Part shown: one piece after another, positions 1 through 7,801 of the stretch
Layout of the letters: each line of letters starts with the position of its first letter
How positions within the stretch are numbered: the stretch's first letter is position 1
Program-made: the position numbers and the translations under genes
The notes under the pieces: model-generated
Told to the model about the DNA's origin: nothing
Database searches by the model: none
The model's input: the letters and a program-made list of their open reading frames with translations, nothing else
Assembly (NCBI GenBank): GCA_016464795.1
Contig: JAEKNN010000058.1
Location: 64,966 to 110,459 of the forward strand
Direction: 5' to 3'
Origin: Candidatus Amunia macphersoniae
GTDB lineage: Bacteria > Chloroflexota > Dormibacteria > Aeolococcales > Aeolococcaceae
Length of the DNA stretch: 45,494 nt

Positions 1-351
1 GGCGGCGACGTGCGAGGTACGACGGTACTCCTCGCGGGCGAGGATGTTGCTGAGATGCACCTCCACCACCGGGCCGGTGAAACCACGCAGCGCGTCGGCC
101 AGTGCCAGGCTGGTGTGGGCCAGCGCGCCGGGGTTGATGACGCAGGCCTGGCAGCGACCGGTCTCCTCCTCGATGAGGTCGATGAGCGTGCCTTCGTGGT
201 TGCTCTGCTCGAAGCGAAGGTCCACGCCGAGCGCGACAGCCTGCGCTTGCAGGTCATTCTCGATCTCGGCGAGGGTGGTGGTGCCGTAGATCTCCGGTTG
301 GCGGCGGCCGAGGCTGCCCAGGTTGGGTCCGTTCAGCACCAGGATCCTCAT
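1..351 (-). CDS. aroQ: 3-dehydroquinate dehydratase, type II (3' end cut by window edge)
   Basis: This is the first 117 residues of a type II dehydroquinase, which dehydrates 3-dehydroquinate to 3-dehydroshikimate in the cytosolic shikimate pathway. It opens MRILVLNGPNLGSLGRR and continues into PEIYG, which supplies the catalytic Arg and Tyr region. It then has QSNHEG, INPGALAHTSLAL and VEVHLSN, all hallmarks of the family. The usual family NLN is NLG here. Family members are about 145-150 residues, so roughly 30 residues lie beyond position 1. The ATG at 351-349 overlaps the aroKB stop as ATGA, so translation is probably coupled to the upstream gene. It is the last visible gene of the aro operon. 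Confidence 0.95.
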   Translation of the reverse strand, partial: MRILVLNGPNLGSLGRRQPEIYGTTTLAEIENDLQAQAVALGVDLRFEQSNHEGTLIDLIEEETGRCQACVINPGALAHTSLALADALRGFTGPVVEVHLSNILAREEYRRTSHVAA

Positions 352-1931
352 CGCACCAGCGCCTCACTGAGCGCGGCACCGACCGCCTCACCCTCGACGA
401 CGATGCCGGTCACCGGCTCACCCCGATCGCGGAGCAGCACCCAGCGCGGCACCCCGGCCCGCGCCTTCTTGTCGCTGCCCAGCTCGGCCACGATGTCAGC
501 CGCCGCCAGCGCCGGCCGCACCGTTAGGGTGCAGGCGTCGAGGAGGTCATCCTGATGCTCGATGACAGACGGCGGACATCCTGATTGGGCGACGCTGAGC
601 TCGCCGGCGACACGCATCCCGAATGCCACCGCCTCGCCGTGATCGAGGCCGCTGCCCAGCCCGGTCAGGGCTTCCACCGCATGGCCCACAGTGTGCCCGT
701 AGTTCAGGATGGCGCGCCGGCCGCTCTCCCGTTCGTCACCTGCCACCACCTCGGCCTTGAGCGCGCAGCAACCGCGGACCAGCTCCGCCAGCGCCTTGGG
801 GTCGCGGGCCAGCGCCGCGGTCAGCCGGTCATCGACCAGCTCAGCGAGGCCGCCGCCGCCGACCATCGAGGACTTCACCACCTCAGCGAAGGCTGACCGA
901 AAGCTGCGATCGCTGAGCGTGTCCAGGACGTCGGTGTCGCAGAGCACCGCCCGGGGCTGCCAGAACACCCCGGCCAGGTTCTTGCCCCGACGGAGGTTCA
1001 CGGCGGTCTTGCCGCCGACGGCGCTGTCGACCATGGCGAGCAGCGTCGTGGGCACCCCCAGCCAGGCCACCCCGCGCAGATAGGTGGCCGCGACCAGGCC
1101 GGCCACGTCGCCGATGCTGCCGCCGCCCACGGCGATGATGCAGTCGTCGCGGTCCAGCCCGGCGTCGCTGCATCGCTCCAGCAGATGTCCGGCGACCGCC
1201 CACTGCTTGGCCTGCTCACCGCCAGGCAGCGACACCACGGTCACGGTCACGCGATCGCCGCGCAGCGCCGTTGCGATCACCTCAGCAGTGGCGGCAACCG
1301 CCTGGTCGGCGATGAGCACCACCCGGCGGGCGCTGACCGGCAGGTGCTCGCCGACCTGCTCGCGCAGTCCCGGGGCCACGCGGACCAGGTAGGGGTGCGG
1401 GGTGGCCACCCGCACCGCGCCGGAGACCGCGCCGGCAATCCGCTCGACGACGTCGCCGGGGCAAAGTCCGTCAACCGCCACGCGCAGCTGGGCGTGGCCG
1501 TGAGCATGGGCGCGGGCCACGCGGAGGTGGTGCAGGGCGTCCGCCGGCGCCCCCGCCAGCAACGGTCGGTCGACCGCAGCCGGGCCGAGGTGGTCGAGCA
1601 GGACGGCATCGCTGGCGTCCAGGAAGACGACGGTCGCATGCCTGGCGAGGATCTCGACGGCACCCGGCTGCGCCACCATGCCCCCACCGCCGGCGATGAC
1701 CAGCGGCCGCTGCGATCCTAGAGCCCTCTCCATGGCTGCTCGCTCCTCGGCGCGGAACCTCTGCTCACCGAGCTCGTCGAAGGCGCGCTGCGCGGACATC
1801 TGCAGGTGCCGCTCCACCTCCGTGTCGACGTCGACCGCCTCACGGCCCAGCCGCGCCGCCAGCAGCGGCGCCACCGTGCTCTTGCCGCTCCCCGGCATCC
1901 CCACCAGCACGATGTGGCCGAGAGCGCTCAT
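348..1931 (-). CDS. aroKB: Bifunctional shikimate kinase / 3-dehydroquinate synthase fusion
   Basis: This is one 527-residue protein carrying two non-consecutive steps of the shikimate pathway. Residues 1-170 are shikimate kinase: P-loop GMPGSGKST at 11-19, the DVD shikimate-binding acids at 34-36, Arg60 in the FR motif, the GGGG stretch at 81-84 and the lid motif DRPLL at 121-125. Residues from about 175 onward are dehydroquinate synthase: GGGSIGDVAG at 269-278, PTTLLAMVDSAVGGKTAVN at 294-312, and metal ligands Glu350, His413 (GHTVGH) and His431 (HGEAV). AroKB fusions of this order are known, for example in Thermotoga. The ATG at 1931 overlaps the aroC stop by 4 nt (ATGA). Both active sites look complete, so both activities are expected. 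Confidence 0.96.
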   Translation of the reverse strand: MSALGHIVLVGMPGSGKSTVAPLLAARLGREAVDVDTEVERHLQMSAQRAFDELGEQRFRAEERAAMERALGSQRPLVIAGGGGMVAQPGAVEILARHATVVFLDASDAVLLDHLGPAAVDRPLLAGAPADALHHLRVARAHAHGHAQLRVAVDGLCPGDVVERIAGAVSGAVRVATPHPYLVRVAPGLREQVGEHLPVSARRVVLIADQAVAATAEVIATALRGDRVTVTVVSLPGGEQAKQWAVAGHLLERCSDAGLDRDDCIIAVGGGSIGDVAGLVAATYLRGVAWLGVPTTLLAMVDSAVGGKTAVNLRRGKNLAGVFWQPRAVLCDTDVLDTLSDRSFRSAFAEVVKSSMVGGGGLAELVDDRLTAALARDPKALAELVRGCCALKAEVVAGDERESGRRAILNYGHTVGHAVEALTGLGSGLDHGEAVAFGMRVAGELSVAQSGCPPSVIEHQDDLLDACTLTVRPALAAADIVAELGSDKKARAGVPRWVLLRDRGEPVTGIVVEGEAVGAALSEALVR

Positions 1932-3079
1932 CGCAGCCGCCCCAGCATGGCCCGGTATCCCTCGAGGTTGCGGCGCAGCTCGCTGACCGAGTCCGCGCCG
2001 AACTTCTCGAGCACCGCATCCGCGAGGACCAGCGCCAGCATCGCCTCGGCGACCACCGCGCCCGCGGGCACCACGCAGATGTCACTGCGCTCGTAATGAG
2101 CGTTGGTCTCTTCGCCGGTGTGCACATCGACGCTGCGCAATGGGGTCAACAAGGTCGAGATCGGCTTGAAGTGCACGCGCGCCCACACGTCCTCACCGTT
2201 GCTGACCCCGCCGGACAGGCCACCCTGGCGGTTGCTGAGGTGGCGGAAGCCCCCCTCTCTGGTGAACGAGGGTCGGTCATGAACCCTCGAGCCGGTGCTC
2301 GCTGCCGCCACCGCCGCGTCGCCGAGCTCGACGCCCTTGACCGAGGGGATGCTGCACATCGCCTGGGCGATGCGGCCGTCGAGCCGGCGATCCCACTGCA
2401 CGTAGCTGCCAAGTCCGGCCACAACGTCGTGGCCGGTCACCACCGCTGTGCCTCCGATGGTGTCACCGTCAGACCGGGCAGCGTCGATGGCCGCAACCAT
2501 CAGCTGAGCAGCCGCCGGATCGGCACAGCGCACCGGTGACTCCTCGACGGCGTTCTGGTCGACAGGGCTGTCCGGCGCCACCACCTCGCCGATGCGCACC
2601 ACGTGTGAGCTGATCGTGGTCCCCGCAACCCTCAGCAGGGCCTTGGCAACGGCGCCGGCGGCAACCCGGGCTGCGGTCTCGCGCGCCGAGGCTCGCTCGA
2701 GCACGTCGCGCGCGTCGTCGAGGTCGTACTTGAGGATGCCTGCCAGATCGGCGTGTCCGGGCCGCACCCGGGTGACCTGCTTGCGGGTGAAGCCGTCGGC
2801 CGTCACCTGCATCGGTCCCTTCCAGTTGTCCCAGTCCGCGTTGAGCACCACCAGCGCGATCGGTGAGCCCAAGGTGCGCCCACCTCGAACGCCGGCGGTG
2901 ATCTGGGCGGTGTCATTCTCGATCTGCTGGCGCTTGCCCCGGCCGTGGCCGCCCTGGCGACGGCGCAGGTCGGGGTCGAGGTCGCGCGCAGCATCGACCT
3001 CCAACCCGGCGGGCACGCCGTCGAGGATCACTGTCAGCTGCGGGCCGTGGGACTCGCCGGAGGTGAGGAATCTCAACAC
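1928..3079 (-). CDS. aroC: Chorismate synthase
   Basis: This 383-residue enzyme makes chorismate from EPSP with reduced FMN, the last common step before aromatic amino acids and folate. The family signatures are all present: GESHG at residues 8-12, RPGHADLAG, RASARETAARVAAG, SNRQGGLSGGVSNGE and, near the C-terminus, ERSDICVVPAGAVVAEAM. Length is normal for the family. The chosen start is GTG at 3079, followed by TTG. The upstream prepilin-peptidase-like gene stops 4 nt before it. Its own stop overlaps the aroKB ATG, so aroC, aroKB and aroQ form a tightly coupled block. Confidence 0.97.
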   Translation of the reverse strand: MLRFLTSGESHGPQLTVILDGVPAGLEVDAARDLDPDLRRRQGGHGRGKRQQIENDTAQITAGVRGGRTLGSPIALVVLNADWDNWKGPMQVTADGFTRKQVTRVRPGHADLAGILKYDLDDARDVLERASARETAARVAAGAVAKALLRVAGTTISSHVVRIGEVVAPDSPVDQNAVEESPVRCADPAAAQLMVAAIDAARSDGDTIGGTAVVTGHDVVAGLGSYVQWDRRLDGRIAQAMCSIPSVKGVELGDAAVAAASTGSRVHDRPSFTREGGFRHLSNRQGGLSGGVSNGEDVWARVHFKPISTLLTPLRSVDVHTGEETNAHYERSDICVVPAGAVVAEAMLALVLADAVLEKFGADSVSELRRNLEGYRAMLGRLR

Positions 3080-3083
3080 CCTG

Positions 3084-3836
3084 TCATGGTCCCTGGTAGA
3101 GGATCAGTGCGGCGCCGGCACACAGGAAGGGCCCGTAGGGGATCGGATCCTTGAGGCTGCGCAGGCGCAGGACAAGCAACAGGAGAGCCACCGCACCGCC
3201 GAGGAAGACCGCGTAGATGACCGCGTACACGGCACCGATGTGGTCGTAGTCCAGGCTGATGCCGCAGGTGGCGCCCAGGAGCGCGCCCAGCTTGGCGTCA
3301 CCCAGGCCGATGCTGCCGCGCGACACCAGGTTCTGGATCCAGAAGAAGAGCCAGACGGCGATGCCGCCGGCCACGGCGCTCCAGATGGTGAGACCGGGCG
3401 ACAGCACCGACAACGCGAGCGCGACCACGATCGTGGGGTAGGTGACGCGGTTGAGGATCAATCGATGCTTGACGTCGAAGCCGACGATCTGGACGAACAC
3501 CGCGACCCACAGGAGGTGGATGACCAGGCCACGGCCGAGCCCCTCGTGCGCCGCAAAGACGGCGAAGCCAATGGCTGCAAGGAGCGGACAGAGGATGCGC
3601 TCGATCCAGCTCCAGCCATAGGTCTCCACCGGCCATGGCTCGGTGACGGGAGCCTCCTCCCCCGCCGCCACTGCGGCGCTGGTTGCCTCGGCGAGCTCGC
3701 GCTCATATGCCTCCCGGTCCTCGCGATCCTCGACCTCGAGGCCCTCGATGCGCTCGAGCACCACCGAGAGCCACCCTGCGCCCAGGCCGACCACGGCACC
3801 GACCGGGGCGGCGACAGCGGCCGCGACCGCGCTCAT
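3084..3836 (-). CDS. Prepilin-peptidase-like (GXGD) integral membrane aspartyl protease
   Basis: This 250-residue multi-pass membrane protein belongs to the type IV prepilin peptidase A24 family. The two catalytic aspartates are visible: Asp121 in GFDVKHRLI and Asp180 in the GXGD motif GLGDAKLG. The C-terminal PYGPF also fits the family. The N-terminal segment GAGWLSVVLERI (19-30) resembles the family GSFLNVVIxRLP region. The canonical N-methylation domain with two CxxC pairs is missing, however, and residues 31-75 are an acidic, Ala/Glu-rich loop instead. The enzyme may therefore cleave without methylating. No pilin or secretion ATPase gene is in the window. The ATG at 3836 overlaps the aroE stop (ATGA), so it is co-expressed with the aro genes. 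A TadV/CpaA-like role is an alternative. Confidence 0.85.
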   Translation of the reverse strand: MSAVAAAVAAPVGAVVGLGAGWLSVVLERIEGLEVEDREDREAYERELAEATSAAVAAGEEAPVTEPWPVETYGWSWIERILCPLLAAIGFAVFAAHEGLGRGLVIHLLWVAVFVQIVGFDVKHRLILNRVTYPTIVVALALSVLSPGLTIWSAVAGGIAVWLFFWIQNLVSRGSIGLGDAKLGALLGATCGISLDYDHIGAVYAVIYAVFLGGAVALLLLVLRLRSLKDPIPYGPFLCAGAALILYQGP

Positions 3837-4675
3837 CCCGACAGCGCCTCGTCGAGGGCCGCCCTGGCGACGTCGTATGGCGGTTCGTCGCCGGTCCACC
3901 GGTTGAAGCTCAGCATGCCCTGGTGCAGGAGCATCTCCACCCCGTCGCAGCTGCGCAGCCCGGCCTCGTGCGAGGCCGCGACCAGGTCGACGGGCCGGGG
4001 GCGGTAGCGCACGTCGGCGACCGTACACGACCCATGCAAACGCGCGGGGGTGAACGGCAGGGCGGGGAGTCCCGCCGAGGTGGCGTTGACGATGATCGCG
4101 GCGGTTGCCAGCTGACGCTCGAGGTAGTCTTCGTCCCAGAGCGCCACGGCGAGCTCGCAGGGGAGGGCGTCCGCGACCCGATCGATGAGCGCCCGCGCCA
4201 TGTTGATGCGTCGCGCCACCACTGCGATGCGCATCACCGGTGCACGACTCAGCGCCAGCAGAACCGCTGCCGCGGCGCCTCCAGCGCCGATCACCAGCGC
4301 GCGGCTGTCCGGCAACGGCCACATGCGGTTGACGCTCAGTCCCATCTCGAAACCCGCGGCATCGGTGTTGCCACCGATCAGACGACCGTCGGGGGTGACG
4401 GTGATGGTGTTGATGGCTCCGATGCGCTCTGCATCCCCCTCCAGTTGGTCGCAGACGGCGGCCAGCGCGTACTTGTAGGGGATGGTGACGTTGGCACCCT
4501 GCCAGCGACCGCTGCGCAGGTCGTGGAGGACAGATGGAAGGCCGGCGGCACCCACGTCCACGATGTCGTACGACCCCTCGCGGTCACTGGCGAGCAGGGC
4601 CGCCTGATGCATGGCCCGGCTCGGTGAGGCGGCTATGCCCTCGCCGATCAGGCAGAGACGGAGCTCACTGCGCAC
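3833..4675 (-). CDS. aroE: Shikimate dehydrogenase
   Basis: This 280-residue NADP-dependent enzyme reduces 3-dehydroshikimate to shikimate. The shikimate site is seen in AASPS (15-19), the catalytic Lys68 in NVTIPYK, Asn89 in INT and Asp105 in GNTDAAGF. The nucleotide fold has GAGGAAAAV. The C-terminal GVEMLLHQG and the preceding VADVRYRP fit the family. The start is GTG at 4675, placed directly against the mltG stop (0-nt gap). The cofactor-discriminating NRT motif of many AroE proteins reads ARRINM here, so cofactor preference is not certain. Confidence 0.95.
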   Translation of the reverse strand: MRSELRLCLIGEGIAASPSRAMHQAALLASDREGSYDIVDVGAAGLPSVLHDLRSGRWQGANVTIPYKYALAAVCDQLEGDAERIGAINTITVTPDGRLIGGNTDAAGFEMGLSVNRMWPLPDSRALVIGAGGAAAAVLLALSRAPVMRIAVVARRINMARALIDRVADALPCELAVALWDEDYLERQLATAAIIVNATSAGLPALPFTPARLHGSCTVADVRYRPRPVDLVAASHEAGLRSCDGVEMLLHQGMLSFNRWTGDEPPYDVARAALDEALSG

Positions 4676-5716
4676 CTACGAACCGCACGGTGTGCCGAGG
4701 TACTTGGCAATCTGCTGCTCGTGCTCCTGCTCGGTCACGCTGTAGTGATTGTGGCCGCTGCAGTCCGAAACGAAGAACAGGTCGGCTGTCCGTGCCGGAT
4801 GCGCTGCCGCATTGATGCTGCTGGCGCCGGGGTTGGCGATCGGCGTCGGTGGTAGGCCGGCATGAAGGTAGGTGTTGTAGGGAGTGTCCATGGCCAGTTG
4901 CTGGGCCGAGAGCGCGCCACCGCTGATGCCGAGCCCGTAGGTGACTGTGGAGTCGAGTTGCAGGCGCATCCCGGCGCCGAGCCGGTTGTCGACAACGCCG
5001 GCGACCAGGGGACGGTCGACCTCGAACTTCGCCTCGCGCTCGGCGATGGAGGCGATGGTCACCGTCGAGTAGAGCTGCTGCGGCGACAGACCGGTCAGCA
5101 CCGGCATGGCCTTGTTGGCGAAGTCGGTCAGCTGCATCTGCACGATGTCGTGCGCTGTCGAGCCCTGGGGGACTGTGTAGGTGTCCGGGAAGAGAAAGCC
5201 CTCGAGGGAGGCGCCGCTCGGGCGGCCCGCCAGGAAGGGCTCGTTGAAGGTCCCATGGGCGACCTCGGCCATGTAATGGTCAGCCGTGATGCCCAGACCG
5301 GCGGCAGCGACCCTGTGGCCCATCTGTGCTGCGGTCAGTCCCTCGGTGAGCAGCAGCTGGCGCGTCCGTGCCTGCGGTGCACCCTCGAGACGTTGCACCA
5401 CGTAGCTGGCGCTCATCGAGTCGTCGAGCACGAACTGGCCGGCGACGAGCTTGGACCCCAGCCCCTGCAGGCGCGCGTACCACCCGAACCAGAACGAGCT
5501 GCGGATCAGCCCGTGGCCGGCCAGATCGGTGACCAGCGTGTCGAGCGACTCACCGTCGCGCACGGTGATGGTGACAGCTGCGCTCGAGGTTGCGGCCGGT
5601 GGGTCCAGCTGGGAGCGACCATAGAGGAGAGTGCCACCACCGGCGACCGCGAGCAACACCAGCACGCCGATGATCGCGAACACGACACCGGCTCGGCCGC
5701 GTTGACCTCCTCTCAC
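4676..5716 (-). CDS. mltG: Endolytic murein transglycosylase MltG
   Basis: This 346-residue bitopic membrane protein cleaves nascent glycan strands and sets their length. A membrane anchor spans residues 10-32, followed by a LysM-like segment (about 48-110). The catalytic YceG domain follows, with LEGFLFPDTY at 171-180, the proposed catalytic Glu226 in ASIAERE, LQLDSTVTYGLG, PYNTYLHAGLPPTPI and a terminal HNHYSVT. Family members usually read ASIVEKE, so Ala replaces Val and Arg replaces Lys, while the Glu is kept. The start is GTG at 5716, overlapping the ruvX stop by 4 nt (GTGA). The mltG-ruvX pair is common near alaS in Gram-positive-type genomes. Confidence 0.95.
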   Translation of the reverse strand: MRGGQRGRAGVVFAIIGVLVLLAVAGGGTLLYGRSQLDPPAATSSAAVTITVRDGESLDTLVTDLAGHGLIRSSFWFGWYARLQGLGSKLVAGQFVLDDSMSASYVVQRLEGAPQARTRQLLLTEGLTAAQMGHRVAAAGLGITADHYMAEVAHGTFNEPFLAGRPSGASLEGFLFPDTYTVPQGSTAHDIVQMQLTDFANKAMPVLTGLSPQQLYSTVTIASIAEREAKFEVDRPLVAGVVDNRLGAGMRLQLDSTVTYGLGISGGALSAQQLAMDTPYNTYLHAGLPPTPIANPGASSINAAAHPARTADLFFVSDCSGHNHYSVTEQEHEQQIAKYLGTPCGS

Positions 5717-6147
5717 CGCGCCGCCCGCAGGGTGGCGCGCGAGTCAAGCCAGCTCTGCAGCAGCAATGATGCCGCCACAGCGTCGATGTGGCGGCGACGT
5801 TGGGCGCGCCGTTCCCCGGCGGCGATCAAGCCGCGTTCCGCGGCTGCCGTGGTGAAGCGCTCGTCCCACATCTCAACCGGGAGCCCGGTGCGGCGGCGCA
5901 GTTGCTCGGCAAGACCACGGGCATCGGCAGCCGAATCGCCCTCGCTGCCGTCCAGTCTCCGAGGCAGCCCCACCACCAGGCATTCCGGCAAGCGCTCGCT
6001 GATGATCCCCTCCACCTCACGCAGCAATCGAGCTTGGGGCTGGCGGGGAACGGTGCGCAGCGGAGTCGCGATGGTGCCGGTCTCATCACTGCCTGCGAAC
6101 CCGACCCGGACCGTGCCCACGTCGACACCAAGGGCCGGCGTGGTCAC
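5713..6147 (-). CDS. ruvX: Holliday junction resolvase-like / pre-16S rRNA nuclease YqgF
   Basis: This 144-residue RNase H-fold nuclease belongs to the YqgF/RuvX family, which has been linked to 16S rRNA 5'-end processing and to Holliday junction resolution. Visible motifs are GVDVGTVRVGFAGSD at the N-terminus (first catalytic Asp), VVGLPRRLDGSEG in the middle, DERFTTAAAE (second acidic site) and the C-terminal HIDAVAASLLLQSWL. Length is typical. It starts with GTG at 6147, overlapping the stop of the upstream bitopic protein gene by 4 nt (GTGA). It lies between alaS and mltG, a widely conserved neighbourhood. Confidence 0.95.
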   Translation of the reverse strand: MTTPALGVDVGTVRVGFAGSDETGTIATPLRTVPRQPQARLLREVEGIISERLPECLVVGLPRRLDGSEGDSAADARGLAEQLRRRTGLPVEMWDERFTTAAAERGLIAAGERRAQRRRHIDAVAASLLLQSWLDSRATLRAAR

Positions 6148-7799
6148 GGGCCGCCGGGCGTCTGGGCCACAACTGCCTCGTCGATCTGGATGCGGCTGGA
6201 GAAGAACGGCAACCAGAAGAACGGTATTGGGCCCTGCGAGATGGCCACGTTCTGCACGTGGTTGAGGCGGTGCTGGATCACGTTGCGGGCGTCACCCGCG
6301 CTTTTGCCCGTGATCTGAGCCTTGAGCGCGTTGGTATCGATGGTGGGGCGCGAGAAGCTGGTGCACTGGATGCTCAGCACCACGGTGCCGTCGTCGACCG
6401 CCTGGGTGACCGCGGGCTTGGTGCAGTTGATCGAGTCAGTGGCCAGTGAGTCACCGTGGGCCACCTGCTGTTGCAGATCGGCGTTGACATCGTTGGTGAT
6501 GTCCCCGGGGCTGTAGATCGCGGCCTTGCCGTTACAGGCCACCGTCTCCTGGGTCGGGGTGAACACAGCATTGACGGCGGGCAGGGGCGGCGTGACCGTG
6601 CAGGCCACGGTGGTGCCGTTGCCGCCGGGGTCCTTGGCGAAGGTCTTTCCCGCTGCCTTGCTCTGCATGTCCTGGTTCACCTGCGCGGTGAGCGTCTGGT
6701 TGCTCTGGGTGACCTGGTTGTTCCAGCCGTTGACATCACCCGAGCTGGCAACCGTGTTGTTCTTGGCATCCGCACCGCCGGTGGCGGCGGTGGGGTTGGT
6801 CGAGGTGATGTCGCTCGGGCGACAAATCGCCGCATACGGCTGACCCGGGTTACAGGGATTCATCGGCCACTGAGTGATCGTGTTCGCGGCGACGTTGCCC
6901 TTTGCCTCGGCAGCTCGCTCTTGGACCGGGATCGGGTTGGATGGAGTTCCGTACTGTTGTCCGGCGCTGGGTGGAGGAAGGATCACCGTCACGGCTTGGG
7001 TGGAAAAAAACTGGATCGGTGGGTTGTCCTGGGTATCGAATTCCGTGTTTGCGGGGATGCTTGACGAGGCACCCGCCGGCAAGTCCGTGGCGAGCACGAT
7101 CTGGCTGGTCGCCTTGGCTGCCGGATTTTGCTGTTGACCCGTCGGCGTGGCCATGAACTGCGCCGACTGAGTGCTGCTCACCACTGCGGTCACGATGTGG
7201 TCTGCCTGGCCGGCGTTGGCGGGGTCAGCGCCGCCCTGGATGGTGGGGTTGATCGACAGGGGCGTGCCGGCGAGAGTGATCGTCACCGTGGCGGACGGGA
7301 CCACCACAAAGAACAGGATCAGACCGAGCACCACCAGGCCGGCCAGCGCGAAGTACAGAGGTCGGCGGCGGCCGCCCACGCCCGGGCGCGCGGCGGCCAG
7401 CCCCGCGCCCGGCGACACCGTGGCCGATGAAGGGGGTGGCGCCGGCGGGGCAGGAGGCGCCGTCGCGCCCGCGACAACGCCCCAGGCACCGCCCGCGAGC
7501 CCATCGTCACCGTGAGGTCGGACCGTCTGGATGCCACGCTCGTAGGCTGGCACCGATGCGTACGTGGGCAGGCCGCCGACCCGGGAGAGCTCCTGGAGGT
7601 GTGGGTCGCCACTGACGATCGACACCGTCTTGCCCGCGCGGGCGCCGAGCTGGCGCAGCAGCCGAACGTTGAGCGGCGTCTGCAGACCGTGAGCACCGCT
7701 GCCCAGGACGAGGGCAACCTCGGAGTCGTCCGAGCCGCGCACCTTGTCGATGAGGTCGACGATCTCGTCGCCCTGCTCGCCGTAGATCACCTGGGGCAT
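6144..7799 (-). CDS. Bitopic membrane protein with baseplate-J-like outer region
   Basis: This 551-residue protein of unknown function has three parts. Residues 1-90 form a small cytosolic alpha/beta domain (EVALVLGSGAHGLQ, VRLLRQLG, TVSIVSGDPHLQEL). A Pro/Ala/Gly-rich linker (about 108-145) leads to a single membrane helix at 149-167. The outer region contains a segment resembling the baseplate J / gp47-like fold (LPAGASSSIPANTEFDT, then FFSTQAVTV), with paired cysteines in spacer regions, and ends with WLPFFSSRIQI. From memory, proteins of this build occur in Patescibacteria and some Terrabacteria, often near FtsA- or PilM-like ATPases; I cannot verify that here. It sits 2 nt downstream of the FtsA-like gene, so a complex between the two is a reasonable inference. 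Confidence 0.7.
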   Translation of the reverse strand: MPQVIYGEQGDEIVDLIDKVRGSDDSEVALVLGSGAHGLQTPLNVRLLRQLGARAGKTVSIVSGDPHLQELSRVGGLPTYASVPAYERGIQTVRPHGDDGLAGGAWGVVAGATAPPAPPAPPPSSATVSPGAGLAAARPGVGGRRRPLYFALAGLVVLGLILFFVVVPSATVTITLAGTPLSINPTIQGGADPANAGQADHIVTAVVSSTQSAQFMATPTGQQQNPAAKATSQIVLATDLPAGASSSIPANTEFDTQDNPPIQFFSTQAVTVILPPPSAGQQYGTPSNPIPVQERAAEAKGNVAANTITQWPMNPCNPGQPYAAICRPSDITSTNPTAATGGADAKNNTVASSGDVNGWNNQVTQSNQTLTAQVNQDMQSKAAGKTFAKDPGGNGTTVACTVTPPLPAVNAVFTPTQETVACNGKAAIYSPGDITNDVNADLQQQVAHGDSLATDSINCTKPAVTQAVDDGTVVLSIQCTSFSRPTIDTNALKAQITGKSAGDARNVIQHRLNHVQNVAISQGPIPFFWLPFFSSRIQIDEAVVAQTPGGP

Positions 7800-7801
7800 G
7801 G

